A stretch of DNA of 64,000 nucleotides, taken from positions 48,094,401 to 48,158,400 of the forward strand of contig OX392527.1 in NCBI GenBank assembly GCA_947623455.1, given 5' to 3'. The notes under the pieces are model-generated. The model saw only the letters and a list, made by a program, of their open reading frames with translations, was not told the origin of the DNA and searched no databases. Positions 1 to 25,215 of the stretch are shown piece by piece. Both the position numbers and the translations under genes were made by a program. This stretch comes from Mimachlamys varia. Taxonomy: Eukaryota > Mollusca > Bivalvia > Pectinida > Pectinidae. How positions within the stretch are numbered: the first letter of the stretch is position 1; the number at the start of each line of letters is the position of its first letter.

Positions 1-256
1 GAGAAAGAAATAATTCTGGAGTCAAACTATTTAAAATATTATCACGAATCACTGAATCACTGAAATGTCCATCGTTAAAAGCCAGTTCAGGCTTGTGGAG
101 ATGCGTCTTAGGAAGTCAGTTCACAAAATGTGTTTCAAAAACACACATTTGATACATAGTGTAGTGATGGTCTACTCTTGTATATACATATATATCATTT
201 GATTGTGTCCGTTTGAAAGCTGTCCAGTGGCAGTGGTGGCGACTTCCATTCCGTAT

Positions 257-13703
<13,447 letters not shown>

Positions 13704-14790
13704 CTGGAATCAAATTTCAAAAAAATAAATCAGTTGAAGCAAAGACAAATTAAAAGACAAAATTTATCACAAGACCGACAAATAAATCAGTTGAAATTGA
13801 CTTGAAATATAAGTCAAACGACATTCGCAATTCCACTTCATTGAGATGAAAATCAAATCACAGATACCTTCTTCTTTGGAAACAAGTCAAAAAAGGTTGC
13901 AGCGAGAGCTGTAAGATTACAGCAAAGACAATCTAGAGTATCACAATTTTTTTCATTTAAGTATTTGCTTAAGTTATCATTATGAATTTGGATTTGAAAT
14001 CTGTTCATAGACTTCTGAAATTCGATGTACAAATTACATTACTCCAATTAGTACCAAGCAACGGATTTTAAAACTAAATATAACTGTACGTAGCGCTTGG
14101 AATATCTGTTTTTAAAAGTCTTGCAAGCAGCTGAATAAACCATGAAACATTTATTTACCTTTATTCATTAGATCGATAGTATAAAAGCAATGTTAAGTCA
14201 TCAGGTATTCAATTAGTATGAGCGATTATAGTAGACTCTCAATAGATACCTTGTTATATCAATTTTATAGAATATTAAAATATTGCAAAGGAAAGACATC
14301 AAGGACAGAAAATGAAAATAAAAATAGGAACGCATGAACAAATGCAACATTGCTATGAGTATTGCGAAATTAAATTCAAATAATATATATACATGCATGA
14401 TTTTTAACAAACTGATTACAATTTCATCACATTTGAAATTTATTCTAGAACTGACTTAATGTTTTATACGGAATTTATTCAGCTACGCCATTGCAGTAGA
14501 TGTTTGATTAAGGTTTCTTGGTGTTACACGTGTACTAAAACACATTACCGTCCAGCGTCCAAACATTACCTACAGCGCACTCTGCTCAATCGAACTCGAT
14601 AAATAATTTACAGCCTTTCCTTTCTCTGTTAAGAAAACTATTCTAGACCATATGGCAATGATGTTTGGCATATATGTGAAACATTTCAAACAATTATATA
14701 TAAAAAAAACATGCTAATCTCTTTCTTAATAACACAATATTAACCATATCAAATTATTAATTTGTTTCTAGGTATAAACAATGGTCTTAC

Positions 14791-14850
14791 CTGTTGATTA
14801 GTTGCTGACAGGTGAACAGTCGGCTGTTGCTGCAACGAGTTGGATCTCCA
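14791..14850 (-). other. Probable 5' UTR exon of the LITAF-like gene
   Basis: On the minus strand a good donor (CAG followed by GTAAGA, GT at 14790-14789) ends a short non-coding stretch. It lies 1.1 kb upstream of the first coding exon, which itself has a pyrimidine-rich acceptor ten bases before the ATG. The 5' end and the promoter cannot be fixed; 14850 is arbitrary. Confidence 0.45.
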
Positions 14851-15520
14851 GGTAAGTGTTTATCTGCGTCATCTCCTAGTAACGATGGTTTGGGGTGCCT
14901 ACCGATCAAGGTTACTTAGGTCTGGGAAAGCACGCCTGTTACTATTTCTTGATAGCTACACATTTGATACCATAATTATACTGATACACAATGAAATACA
15001 AAACTCTGTTTCTCAAGAATAATCTTTCTCGTTCAAGACATTCATTAATTGTGTAATTACTGAAGTACAGCCAAGAGGGAGTGTAATGAATATGAATACA
15101 GTACAGTGTGTAACATTACTCCGATGATATGCAGTTAATCTTCTGTTAGAAATCTCAACTTGTATCAAAGACACTTGACTATTAATCAATTTACTTCTCG
15201 GTCTTGTTCATAAAATCCCGATCAAAGCTAAAATAAAGTAATATTGGGAGAAGGAAATACAAGAGTCGAAGACAAAAAAAGGTTTTATGAATAATTAATA
15301 CATGTAATATCCGCTTAGAAGTATCATGTTAGATATCTGAATACCTGATTACTCAGATTTTCAATGATCAAGTGAAGCTGTGTTCCGGATACAGATCTCA
15401 AGTATCATGCTCACATGCTTAAAAAGAAAAACAAACATCCCCGGCCTCTTGATATTCTGAAAATTAGTTTGATTTAGATTAGATTTCATAGAACCAGCTC
15501 CACTCAACAGATGAACTAAA

Positions 15521-15841
15521 AAAATCAGATTTACCAAAGCGTCAACAAAACCATCCTCGATTAAACTAGGAACAAAGGAAAGATTTACATGGAAACCCTT
15601 GTAAAATTACAAGACAATAAAACCAGGTGTTCCGGAAGAGTAAGCGTCTTCTGCTTCATCGAAGGCACCCACCATGTAAATCGTTGTCATATCAAGTTCT
15701 CAAAATGAGAACCGAGGATCATTGTCAATCACAAAGTAAACACACTAATGACCATACTCAAAAACGCCCATCTTCATATGATTTAAAGAAACAGAATATT
15801 TCTCAATTAGTCAAAGATAGCGACCATAAAACTTGCTCATA
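15521..15841 (-). mobile_element. Penelope-like element, 3' fragment (antisense)
   Basis: The reverse complement matches the 3' region of 24900-25215, including the AAGCAGAAGACGCTTACTCT motif. No usable ORF. Confidence 0.65.
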
Positions 15842-16534
15842 ATTCAGATCAATATCATTGGACTGAATAACATGTAATAACGTACATAATGATAAATAAA
15901 ACTATCAGATTTGTTTCTGTTTTTATCATCAATAAAATATCGGAAAATAGCAGTTTGAAATACTGGTATTCCTGACAAGTTGTAAATCAAATTAGATACA
16001 TCTAACAAGGCCACATTTAGTTGCAAGGTCAATTAAGTATGTTGAATGTTTAGAAACCCGTTCAAGCGATATATAGAGTATTCAAAATGAAAAGATGTTT
16101 TCATTAATCTGTTTTCAAAATTCTATTAGATTTACTGTCTTCATGATACAGCAATGAGTTACATAATAACTGTCAAATCATTAATCAGTACCAGTTATTT
16201 AACTTCACCGTTTGTATATTATGTTGCTTTTGGTCCTTTTTGATATCATTATACTCAAACTTGCAGGAAATTTCCCTTATATAGTTGTTGTAAGGACAAA
16301 TTTACGGAATCTTTAAAGTTCCGAATGCCAACCGAAAGGAATCTTCGCCATTTTCCGTAAACGAACTTAAGAGCCGACGGCTCCCGATCGCTTACATGCG
16401 CTTTTATCTTGAAAGGTCATTTTGTTAACGCAGCGTTACCACGGTAACATCACATATCCATGTCGAGAACACAAAGAGCACGAAAATGTTACCTAGAGAG
16501 TCATATATGCCATTGGCCTTAACATCCCTGCTAC

Positions 16535-16885
16535 TCCTTATATGTCGCACTTGATTCGTTATTCTAGGGCTTGCTCAGTCGTAATATATGTCGACTGCTG
16601 AAAACAGTTTAACTACACAGAGATTTGATCATTGGTGTGCTTACTTTTGATTGAGAAGGATTACTCGGTTCTCACTTTGTGGACTTCGCGTTGTGATTGA
16701 CAGGGCGGGTGTCGTCGATGAAGCAGAAGACGCTTACTTTTCTGGAACACCAGGTCTGATTTTCCTGTACTTTAAGGTCGCCACGTAAATGTTTCCTTTG
16801 TTCATATGTTGCCCATAATTTAATCGATTTTGAGTTCGGGTTATGGTTTTGTTGACGCTTCGGTATTCTCCGATTTTTCTGCATG
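16535..16885 (+). mobile_element. Penelope-like element, 3' fragment with internal deletion
   Basis: It runs from the Leu-Ile-Arg-Tyr-Ser region to the tail TTCGGTATTCTCCG, with several hundred bases of the coding end missing compared with 24740-25215. Confidence 0.6.
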
Positions 16886-17523
16886 CTTGTCTCATTCATT
16901 TACACTTAAAGGCTTGGGAAAATGGAAATACATCAAGCCAAGAATGAATTACATACCACCAAATAAGCTATTGGTTGTTCACGCTTCCCTGTTTTTTTAA
17001 ATATTTTTTTCTTTTTGCGTTATGGTGTATTGATTTAGAGGTGTAATACAATTTCGCTGCTTATGAATTGTTGATGTTTTTAACTTAATGTTGTAAAAAC
17101 AAGTTGTCTCCCGTTCGCTATGCGATTTAAATTCGACCATAGTAGGTTGCGACTGAATGATGTTCTTGTACTTGTACTTGATCTTGTTCGTCTATTACGG
17201 CGTAGAGCTCCTAAGCACCGATGGTCAAATTACTACTTCCAATGTTACATCAATGTGGACCGTGAGAAGATCTTAACTCCTTGGACAAGTTAACTACTGC
17301 CGTCCCTACCAATTTACATTGTGTCCTACCTGAATTCTCACATCAATTCCACTAGTTTTTCCCACGCATATATTATATTTATACACTAGCCCCTTTTGTC
17401 CACTTTATGGTGCACGCGGTGAACGATGGTATCTGCCAGAACAACTGATGGTTAGATTTGGTACATAAGTGACGGGCAAATGTAAATGATTGGTAAATCT
17501 ATATTTGAGGATTTCTTACTACA

Positions 17524-17850
17524 ACTTCGATATCCAGGGATTTCACTCATCTACGCTCTCTACACACCTGGAATATGAAACGGAAGGCACGCTCAGGTAA
17601 AACAAAAACTGACCAATCGCTAGGCTGTATGGTTGGCATTTGAAGTTTAAAAAGGAGCAGCAACCGACTTAAAAGCCCGTCAATATTTACTGTTATGTGA
17701 CCCGAGTTTATTTTGATATACATCAAAAGTCGAACAAGTCTTCTTGTTTCATCAACAATGTTGCGCACATGGAGCCGTCAGTTTTGTCATGACATATTCC
17801 AGGGGCGTAGATAGCTTAGGCGAGCGTAACTCCTGGAAATCGAGGGTGTT
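17524..17850 (-). repeat. Fold-back MITE copy C (opposite orientation)
   Basis: The termini are TTCGATATCCAGGGA and TCCTGGAAATCGAGGG. The internal CCAATCGCTAGGCTGTATG is the reverse complement of the corresponding part of copies B and E. Confidence 0.75.
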
Positions 17851-18833
17851 CAGACTACAGATCAGACACCAACACCAATAAATAGCGATCCTTATACCAA
17901 GTATTCATACCTGTCAACCCTCCCTCATTAGGAGCGAGACTCCCTCATTTTGACCAAAATTTACCAATCTCCTTTTATACTTCCTCATTTAAGTCCAAGC
18001 TCACAATAACTCAAAATCTAGATCTTGTGGTCAAATGAGATCCTAGTTACAGCAGGATAATTATTATGTGCAATGACCATTGGAAATATGGAAAGAGGGA
18101 GATCTCATCTCATTGGAGGTTTCAGAGGTTGACATCTATTGGTATTCAGAACATTTCAGACAAATCAATGTCACAATCACTACAAAATTACTAAAACATA
18201 TTTAAATTTTTTAATTGAAATAATCAATTGTGCTGGTAATATGTATGTAATATCCTATTAAACATTAATTAGCACAGTTAACTTAAGGTTTCTTTTTAAG
18301 TGAATATTTTAACGCCACAAGATATAGTTCTAATAAAAACAATAGTAACACATCCAAATATGTAGTATTTATTTCAAAACACTATGAAGGATTTTAAATT
18401 ACCTTACATTATATAATTTGATTTTTGAAGAATGAAAAAATACCGTAGTACGCAAATAGTGCGCAATGATATCACTTATTGTATCACTAATGATGATATA
18501 AGATTACCAGTGTCATCACTAGTGATTATATAAGCATTTGTAATATATGTTTCATCAAGTTGACATATTCTGACACTACACTGGTAAAAATGTCAGGCCA
18601 AAAAATGCCTAATCTAACCTAACCAAACCTAACCAAGACTATCAACAGCTAAGGTTATTTTAGAAAGAGCTTTTCACATTGATAACATTGTCCTGTATGT
18701 ATATCTTACCACTCTCTATCCTGAATAGCGCCACTGTCAACTGACTAATCTATCACTTGAGGTCGGACTATAGTCCCGAGTGCACGTCTCGAATATAGAG
18801 TTTAACATTACACAGGCCTGGTAAGTCTCATGT

Positions 18834-18891
18834 CAACTTCTCAAGCCAAGGTTGTACACAATACGCTACTCTTCTTTGGCTTGCGAAGTTG
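18834..18891. repeat. 58-bp minimal derivative of the MULE-like TIR element
   Basis: CAACTTCTCAAGCCAAGG joins almost directly to CTTTGGCTTGCGAAGTTG, so only the two terminal repeats remain. The flanks GTCTCATGT and GTGCCATAT agree at 6 of 9 positions, a possible old target duplication. Confidence 0.6.
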
Positions 18892-18984
18892 GTGCCATAT
18901 ATGTTGCTTGTGTGAGATAATCAATATGGTGTTTAAGTTAATTTGTGACCCGTTTCGATTTTCGTATCGTAATTTAGTTTTTTA

Positions 18985-19312
18985 AGTCCCCGGCGTTTGC
19001 TGGAGCCGCCATAGCCAGTGTTATCTCATAATACATGTATACACATTTGCGTATTACACGATTTGAAATGATCCAGGACTAGTTTAATCTTACTTCTAAA
19101 TTCATAATTTAAAGGGGTTTTATGCACCTGACCCTTCTGTTTTTACGTTAGTTTAGAAATTTTGGATTTCCGCCATTTGGCCCCTAGCATCACTGAAGCG
19201 TCCTGGAAGGACGAAACAGCTGTATGATGCAGTTTAATTAATTTTTTCGGCATATTGTATATATTACGAAATTTAAAAGGTGCAGCATATGTGTGTGTTT
19301 CGTCATCTTTAG
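18985..19312 (+). repeat. Hammerhead-bearing repeat unit
   Basis: A full-length-looking unit from AAGTCCCCGGCGTTTGCTGG through the ribozyme to the tail TGTGTGTTTCGTCATC. Close relatives are at 39657-39998 and 58435-58780. A Penelope-like fragment starts about 110 bp downstream in the same orientation. Confidence 0.7.
19187..19230 (+). ncRNA. Hammerhead ribozyme, probably inactive (core change)
   Basis: Stem I (GCATCA/TGATGC), stem II (GTCC/GGAC), GAAA and the 2-nt-loop stem III (ACA-GC-TGT) are intact. The CUGANGA core reads CTGAAGC, so the conserved A9 is lost. Confidence 0.65.
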
Positions 19313-19424
19313 TTCTTATGCAAAATCATATGGGATTGTTTTGCAATTTGGCTAATGCATGTATATCCCCATTTTGATTTGGACATTTATTTGGCCAGTT
19401 TCGTTTCCTCAGTCGCCTCCTAGA

Positions 19425-20045
19425 CTTCACTAACCTATGACCAACACGGGCAACTTACTTCTAAGCTGTATAATAAACGTGACGATTTCGATTTTCCTAT
19501 CGTGAACTTTCCATTTCTTGATAGTAGCATCCCTGCTTCTCCATCCTATGGTGTTTACATGTCGCAGTTGATTTGTTATTCTAGGGCTTTCTCTGAATAT
19601 CAAGATTTTCGTGATAAATGTCAACTGCTGACGAACTAACTTACGGCAAAGGGATTTGAGAGACGCAGGTTGATGAAGACTATGAGCAAGTTTAATGGTC
19701 GCCATCTTGATCTCATCGAGAAATATTCTGTATCTTTGTGTGATATGAAGATGGACGTTTTTGAGTTTGCTTGTTAGTGTGCTTACTTGTTGTGATGACA
19801 ATGATGACTCGGTTCTCATTTTGAGGATTGATGCTTACATGGATGTGACCAAGATTTACATTGCGGGTGTCGTCGATGAAGCAGAAGACACTTACTCTTC
19901 CGGAACACCTGGTCTTATTCTCTTTTGGTTTTACGAGAGTCTCCATGTAAATTTTTCCTTTATTCCTATTTTGCCTCTAGTTTAATCGATTTTGAGTTCG
20001 GATTATGGTTTTGTTGACGCTTTGGTATTCTCTGGGTTTTTTTCT
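19425..20045 (+). mobile_element. Penelope-like element, 3' coding part and tail
   Basis: It parallels 24630-25215 (KLYDKRDDF, IVNFPFLD, YGVYMSQL, KFNGRHLDL) with a deletion and frame breaks, down to the tail TTTGGTATTCTCTGG. A degraded hammerhead follows at 20069. Confidence 0.7.
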
Positions 20046-20068
20046 CTTTAGGCCCTTTTACAATTATC

Positions 20069-20100
20069 AACGAATCCTAGATGGACGAAACAGCTGTACA
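20069..20100 (+). ncRNA. Degraded hammerhead-ribozyme remnant
   Basis: Stem II (TCC...GGA), GAAACAGCTGTA and part of the 3' stem I remain, but the CUGANGA core is replaced by ATCAACGAA. It lies 25-30 bp after the tail of a Penelope-like fragment. Confidence 0.4.
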
Positions 20101-20485
20101 ATGCAGTGTAATTCATTATCACACTCGACTTTAAATTATAAATGTGTCACTTTCGTCACTTTTTAAATCCTTAGACGGATATCCTTAATCAGATTACACG
20201 ATATGTGTTATGGTAATATTTTATCAAAGTGCATATTTAATGTTTTGCTACCCAACATATAATTTAACTAACCTGGAAAGGCATGTTTTCTTTTTATCAA
20301 TTTCAGATAAAATTGTTTAAGTCATTTGACCACTCTCTTAAGTCATTTTAATGTGTCTTACTTATCATAAATAAAATCTAAATTAACTTATAATAATTTT
20401 TTGAGGGCTTCAGTATTTTTGTCCGGGAAATATAATATAATTTTTAAATTTTACATTCTTTGACAGAAATCCTGAAGTTCTCAAT

Positions 20486-21217
20486 ATGTTTAAAAGTAAA
20501 CGAGCCTTGGTTACCGGTGGGAGCCGCGGGATTGGTCGGGATATCGTGCGCAAACTCTGTAAAGAAGGGGCCGACGTGATCACTCTTGCAAGAGATGCAA
20601 CGAATCTGGAGAAACTGAAAGCCGAGTTACCGAACGTACAGACGATCCAGGTAGACTTACAGGACTGGGATGCTACAAAACTCGCTCTGAGCGGGTTGGA
20701 GCCAGTCGACTTCCTTGTCAACAACGCTGCTAGTGGAGGTTTTGCCACTGTCGAGTCGGTCTCCAAAGAACTTATTAATCAGCTGATGGATGTCAACATA
20801 AAAAGCGTGGTTAATGTCACACAGACAGTAATTGAAGGCATGAAGTCAAAAGGAAGAGGAACAGCTATTGTGAACGTTTCAAGCCTTGCCAGTCAACGCC
20901 CCTTCCCCATGATAGCTGTGTACGGATGCACCAAGGCTGCCATCGACTACCTCACCCGTTGTATGGCAGTGGAGTTTGGTCCTTACCACATCAGGGTTAA
21001 TTCAGTAAATCCAGGTATCGTCTATACAGAAATGGGCGCTGACTGGAATCCAAAGATTGCTGATAAGTTCCTAAATATGGTTCCCGAAGGAAAATGGCCA
21101 ACCTCTGAAGAAGTAGCTGATTCTGTCGTTTTCCTCCTCAGTGAAAAGGCTGTGAACATCAATGGGACGTGCTTACGGCTCGATGGCGGATTGGCACAAG
21201 CTGGCTTCAGTGAATAA
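20486..21217 (+). CDS. Short-chain dehydrogenase/reductase, dicarbonyl/L-xylulose reductase-like
   Basis: The ORF of 243 residues lies in one exon; human DCXR has 244. The classical SDR fold is shown by the dinucleotide-binding TGGSRGIG (10-17), NNAA (79-82), N104, the catalytic S133, and Y146-x3-K150. The closing RLDGG is also typical. R36 in the TLARD region fits NADPH preference. DCXR reduces L-xylulose and alpha-dicarbonyls such as diacetyl, as a tetramer. A good 3' splice site (TTCTTTGACAG, ending 20466) lies 19 bp before the ATG, so there is probably an upstream 5' UTR exon. AATAAA overlaps the stop codon (21213-21218). The exact substrate is not known; other carbonyl reductases of this subfamily are possible. 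Confidence 0.92.
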   Translation: MFKSKRALVTGGSRGIGRDIVRKLCKEGADVITLARDATNLEKLKAELPNVQTIQVDLQDWDATKLALSGLEPVDFLVNNAASGGFATVESVSKELINQLMDVNIKSVVNVTQTVIEGMKSKGRGTAIVNVSSLASQRPFPMIAVYGCTKAAIDYLTRCMAVEFGPYHIRVNSVNPGIVYTEMGADWNPKIADKFLNMVPEGKWPTSEEVADSVVFLLSEKAVNINGTCLRLDGGLAQAGFSE

Positions 21218-21466
21218 AACTGAGAAACAGTGGGTTTTATTGTGCAATTTTAGTCTTGAACTTGTTTGTAACCTTTATATTTTGCCCCCTTAGAATTGAA
21301 TCATGAAATATATAAAAATATTATTTCATCAGTATTGATATGGACATGATTCGTTGATTATTAATTTGCTCGAGAATATTTACTCCAAAGAGGATCTGTT
21401 TTCCGTTGTTTACAACAATGAGCATTCTTGACTCAGATATGCTTCAGTCTTTTGGGTCAACTTATC

Positions 21467-22157
21467 TAATGCCTAGGGCACACATTCATGGATCACCTCG
21501 CCGGTTCCACTACGGATTAAATCTCACGGATGACTTCGGAAATGTCAATTTACGTGATTCGATACGAATGCACAATGGTGTGACTACGTGTTTTGACGTA
21601 TCTACCAAGGATAATGCAGGAAATGGGCCATTTGGCAACATGAGTGATACGGATTATTTCGGTACGACACGGTTCAATACAGAACGACACCTGTCAGGAC
21701 ATTGACACTGCGGATAAACAGCGACTTGCTACGGTATAACTAAGGGTTAGTACGAATAAGAACGGTTTGATACGGAATAGTACGAACCGCCACGGAGCGA
21801 TCTGTAATGCAACGTAACGAGATCGTGTCGTGCCGTGACAAATTCGTAACAAACCGTATTGTATCCTTAGCAAATACGTGGTGTAACTAGTATTAGTAAT
21901 TGGTACGGATTGATTTGGACTAAAACGGACCAATAACGTTCTAATATTGTTTAGTAAGGATATATTACGGTTGTTTGATCCGTTGTCAAATTTTGAACAC
22001 GTTCAGAAATTGTCACGGGTACACAAGTATTACTATACGTATGACTACGGCTACAATACGCAAAACTACGGACCAATACAGATTGCCATGCATGATGCTG
22101 GCTCGTATCCGTAGCTAATCCGGCGTCAACTCCGTGAATGTGTGACCTAGGCATTAC
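21467..22157. mobile_element. TIR element (691 bp) with subterminal ACGG motifs
   Basis: The left end TAATGCCTAGGGCACACATT is mirrored at the right end (reverse complement TAATGCCTAGGTCACACATT); similarity extends about 50 bp. Between the ends TACGG/ACGGA words occur many times on both strands, like subterminal transposase-binding repeats. No transposase ORF. A flanking TTATC on each side is a weak target-duplication candidate. It starts 250 bp after the reductase gene. Confidence 0.65.
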
Positions 22158-22687
22158 GATTATCTGTACATGACATATGTTTGGAAATGATGCAATACCT
22201 AACGACTTAGCTGCGAATACTTACCCTTGTATGACATTGCTACAATATAAACCAACCGAATTCAGTTTGCATGCATTAGACTATGAATGCCATGGAACCA
22301 TTTTTGTTAAATCAAACATACCATGTTACATTTGTTTACATGACATGCATCCACACTGTACACGTGTCCGCGCCAGAGTCACGGTTTTTCGTGCTATATT
22401 TGACGTTGCTATATTTTATTAAAAAAATAAATTTATCACACTGGACGTTGGCTACTTTTATCTAATTATCAAGTACGGATCCTTTTGTCTGAATGCATGT
22501 ATTTTTTAATTCGAGTCTAAAAATTAGAATTAAAAAAGAAAATAGTTTGACTTAACTCGTGCCATTAAGTGTCATTCCGGTTAAAATTTAGATCCGTATT
22601 GTCGCTTCGTTACTCTAAATAGGATCTGACAACTTCCTAGAAAGGGTTATGTTTTAATTAACCTTTGTATTAGAAAATCGGATTACA

Positions 22688-22785
22688 TCCTCAATATCCA
22701 GGGGTTACGATCACTTATGCTGTCTACACCCCTGAATTTTTGCCATGACCTATTCCATTGGTGTAGAGAGAGTAAATGATCGAAA
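22688..22785 (+). repeat. Fold-back MITE copy D (internally deleted)
   Basis: It keeps only the two ends: CCTCAATATCCAGGGGTTAC and a degraded inverted terminus (TGGTGTAGAGAGAG). Confidence 0.65.
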
Positions 22786-23519
22786 AGCTTGCATAGTCCT
22801 TATTATGCGTTAAGTCATTTATTCACAACAAGCTAAAGTATGCATACTGTGACGAAATGACTTGCTGCAGTTGACTGCACCAATTAGACATTTCAGCTTG
22901 AGTGAGAAATACAGAGAGAACATGAAATCAGAACATAAACTCTCGAGGAATGTTGTCGGATCATTATACCACGGAGTGAGAATAAGGGTTTGTATTTAAA
23001 TCAGATTGCATCTCATGAGAAAAAAACTGACTGAGACCTCTCCTCGGAAGATAATAAAACCAGTCCATCGCAAAAGGGATACCAAACTGGTCTTCTCGTC
23101 CCATCCCCAATGTGGTAAACACTGAGCCATTTTGCTATATCGCATTCAATTTGACATTGTTAGGTTTGAAGCACACAAGCTTGCCAAACAACGTCGTTTT
23201 TAAAGGCCCAATTGAACATACGTAACTTTCGGCAAACTTGAGGCGAAAATCAAGCCTAATAACTTATTATATTTATAGATTTAGTTTAAATTAACTGGTA
23301 TCAGCAATATTCAAGATGAATTCTTACGCGGTTACCGGTACAGCAGCAGTTGAACCACGGTATTTGTAAACACGCGTCCATTTTGAACTGTCTTCTTACT
23401 TCGGCTTGTTGTTGAAGTGGGCCCCCACCTGAATTATTTTCAATTCTTAGGTTTACTTTGTTTATCAGGTTTACTTTGTTTATCAGTCTATCAGGACCTC
23501 TATTCAGAAAAGAATAAGC

Positions 23520-25215
23520 AATTTGCGTCACAAAATGAAAACTAAACAGAAGTCGATATTTCTTGACCCCGATGTAAAAGCAACACTCAACAATATACAT
23601 GATAAGTATGTGGTTGTGTCTGCAGACAAAGCATCTAACAACTTGATCATTGTTTGCAAACGCTATTACATTCATTGCTTGCAAAAAGAACTAGGCCTGC
23701 TTGATAACCAAGGTAACCCTACTTACACATTGACCGGTTTTTCGAAAGATGAAATACTGTCCAACCATGCTTCGGTATTGTAATCTTTCCAAGTACCGGT
23801 TAATGAGCAAGATGCTGACCTACCGTGTCTTTATTGGATACCGAAACTACACAAGGATCCTTATAAGCAACGTTTTATCGCTGGCTCTGCTAATTGCTCG
23901 ACCAAGCCATTATCAAAACTTCTTACTACAATTCTTAGTACCATAAAATCAGGGCTTCAGTCGTATTGTGACACTGTGTACTCCAGAAGTGGAATTAATG
24001 GGATGTGGATTTAGAAAAACTCGAAAGATCTTATGATCAATCTTGAACACCCCCTCCCAAAAAACGTCTTTTCGATCAAAACATTTGATTTTTCCACCCT
24101 GTACACTACCATACCTCATATAAAATTGAAGGAACGTCTCCGATCTCTTGTTATGAGAGCTTTCTTTTCTAAGAAAGGCGGACGACGATACAAATATATG
24201 GTAGTGAGCTATCTCGGAGCATACTTTGTCAAAAACACGACAAAAGCTAAGAGGAAATATACTGAAGAAGATGTAGTACGGATGATTGAATTCCTGGTCG
24301 ACAACATTTTTGTTGAGTTCGGAGGAAAGATTTTCCAGCAGACTGTTGGCATTCCCATGGAAAACAGACTGTGCCCCACTCTTAGCTGACTTGTTTTTGT
24401 TTTCATACGAGGCTGAATTTGTGGAGGAGCTAATCAGGACGGGTAACAAAAACCTTGCCAAATCTTTAATTTCACTTTCAGATATATCGACGATGTGTTG
24501 TCTATAAACAACAAAAAGTTTGCTGACCACGTCGATCGTATATACCCTTCTGAACTTGAAATAAAGGACACAACAGACTCTTCTACATCAGCTGCTTACC
24601 TCGATCTCTACTTAAACTACGACCAACATGGACAGCTTACTACTAAGCTATACGATAAACGTGATGATTTCAATTTTCCGATCGTTAACTTTCCATTTCT
24701 TGATAGAAACATCCCTGCTTCTCCAACCTATGGTGTTTACATGTCGCAGTTGATTCGGTATTCCAGGGCGTGCTCTAAATATCGGGATTTTCGTGATCGA
24801 TGTCGACTGCTGACAAAGAAACTAACAACACAAGGATTCGAGAGATGCAGGTTGATCAGTACTATGGGCAAGTTTTATGGTCGCCATCTTTGTCTCATTG
24901 AGAAATATTCTGTATCTTTAAGTGATATGAAGATGGACGTTTTTGAGTGCTCATTAGTGTGTTTACTTGTTGTGATTGACAATGATACTCGGTTCTCATT
25001 TTGAGAACTTGATGTTTGCTTGGATATGACAAAGATTTACATGGCGGGTGTCGTCGATGAAGCAGAAGACGCTTACTCTTCCGGAACACCTGGTCTTATT
25101 CTCTTGTACTTTTGCAGGGGTCTCCATGTAAATCTTTCCTTTGTTCAATTTTGCCCCTGGTTTATTCGATTTTGAGTTTGGATTATGATTATGTTGACGC
25201 TTCGGTATTCTCTTA
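23520..25215 (+). pseudogene. Penelope-like element reverse transcriptase, broken copy
   Basis: This is the longest Penelope-like copy. Successive pieces in different frames give the hallmarks: VVVSADKASNNLIIVCK (23605-), CLYWIPKLHKDPYKQRFIAG, a stop, FDFSTLYTTIPHIKLKERL (24088-), the GIPM block (24350-), the damaged RYIDDV catalytic site near 24485, and the thumb (LYDKRDDFNFPIVNFPF to KFYGRHLCL, 24650-24890). At least four frame changes and one stop. In Penelope elements a GIY-YIG nuclease often follows; none is visible. The 3' tail ends TTCGGTATTCTC at about 25213. Confidence 0.82.

Larger units (their letters stand above)
14851..20466. other. Gene-poor region between LITAF-like gene and reductase
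   Basis: Apart from the elements listed separately, the stretches 14851-15520, 15842-16534, 16886-17523, 17851-18833 and 20101-20466 are AT-rich. I find no exon, RNA gene or named repeat in them. The LITAF-like promoter should lie near 14850-15500. Confidence 0.5.

Noticed and set aside
18600..18640. CCTAA-like words suggesting telomeric repeat
   Set aside because: The words (aacctaaccaaacctaacc) are irregular and few; mollusc telomeres are TTAGGG.
21406..21705. 99-codon ORF after the reductase
   Set aside because: It runs across the left TIR of the 691-bp element and has no recognisable motif.
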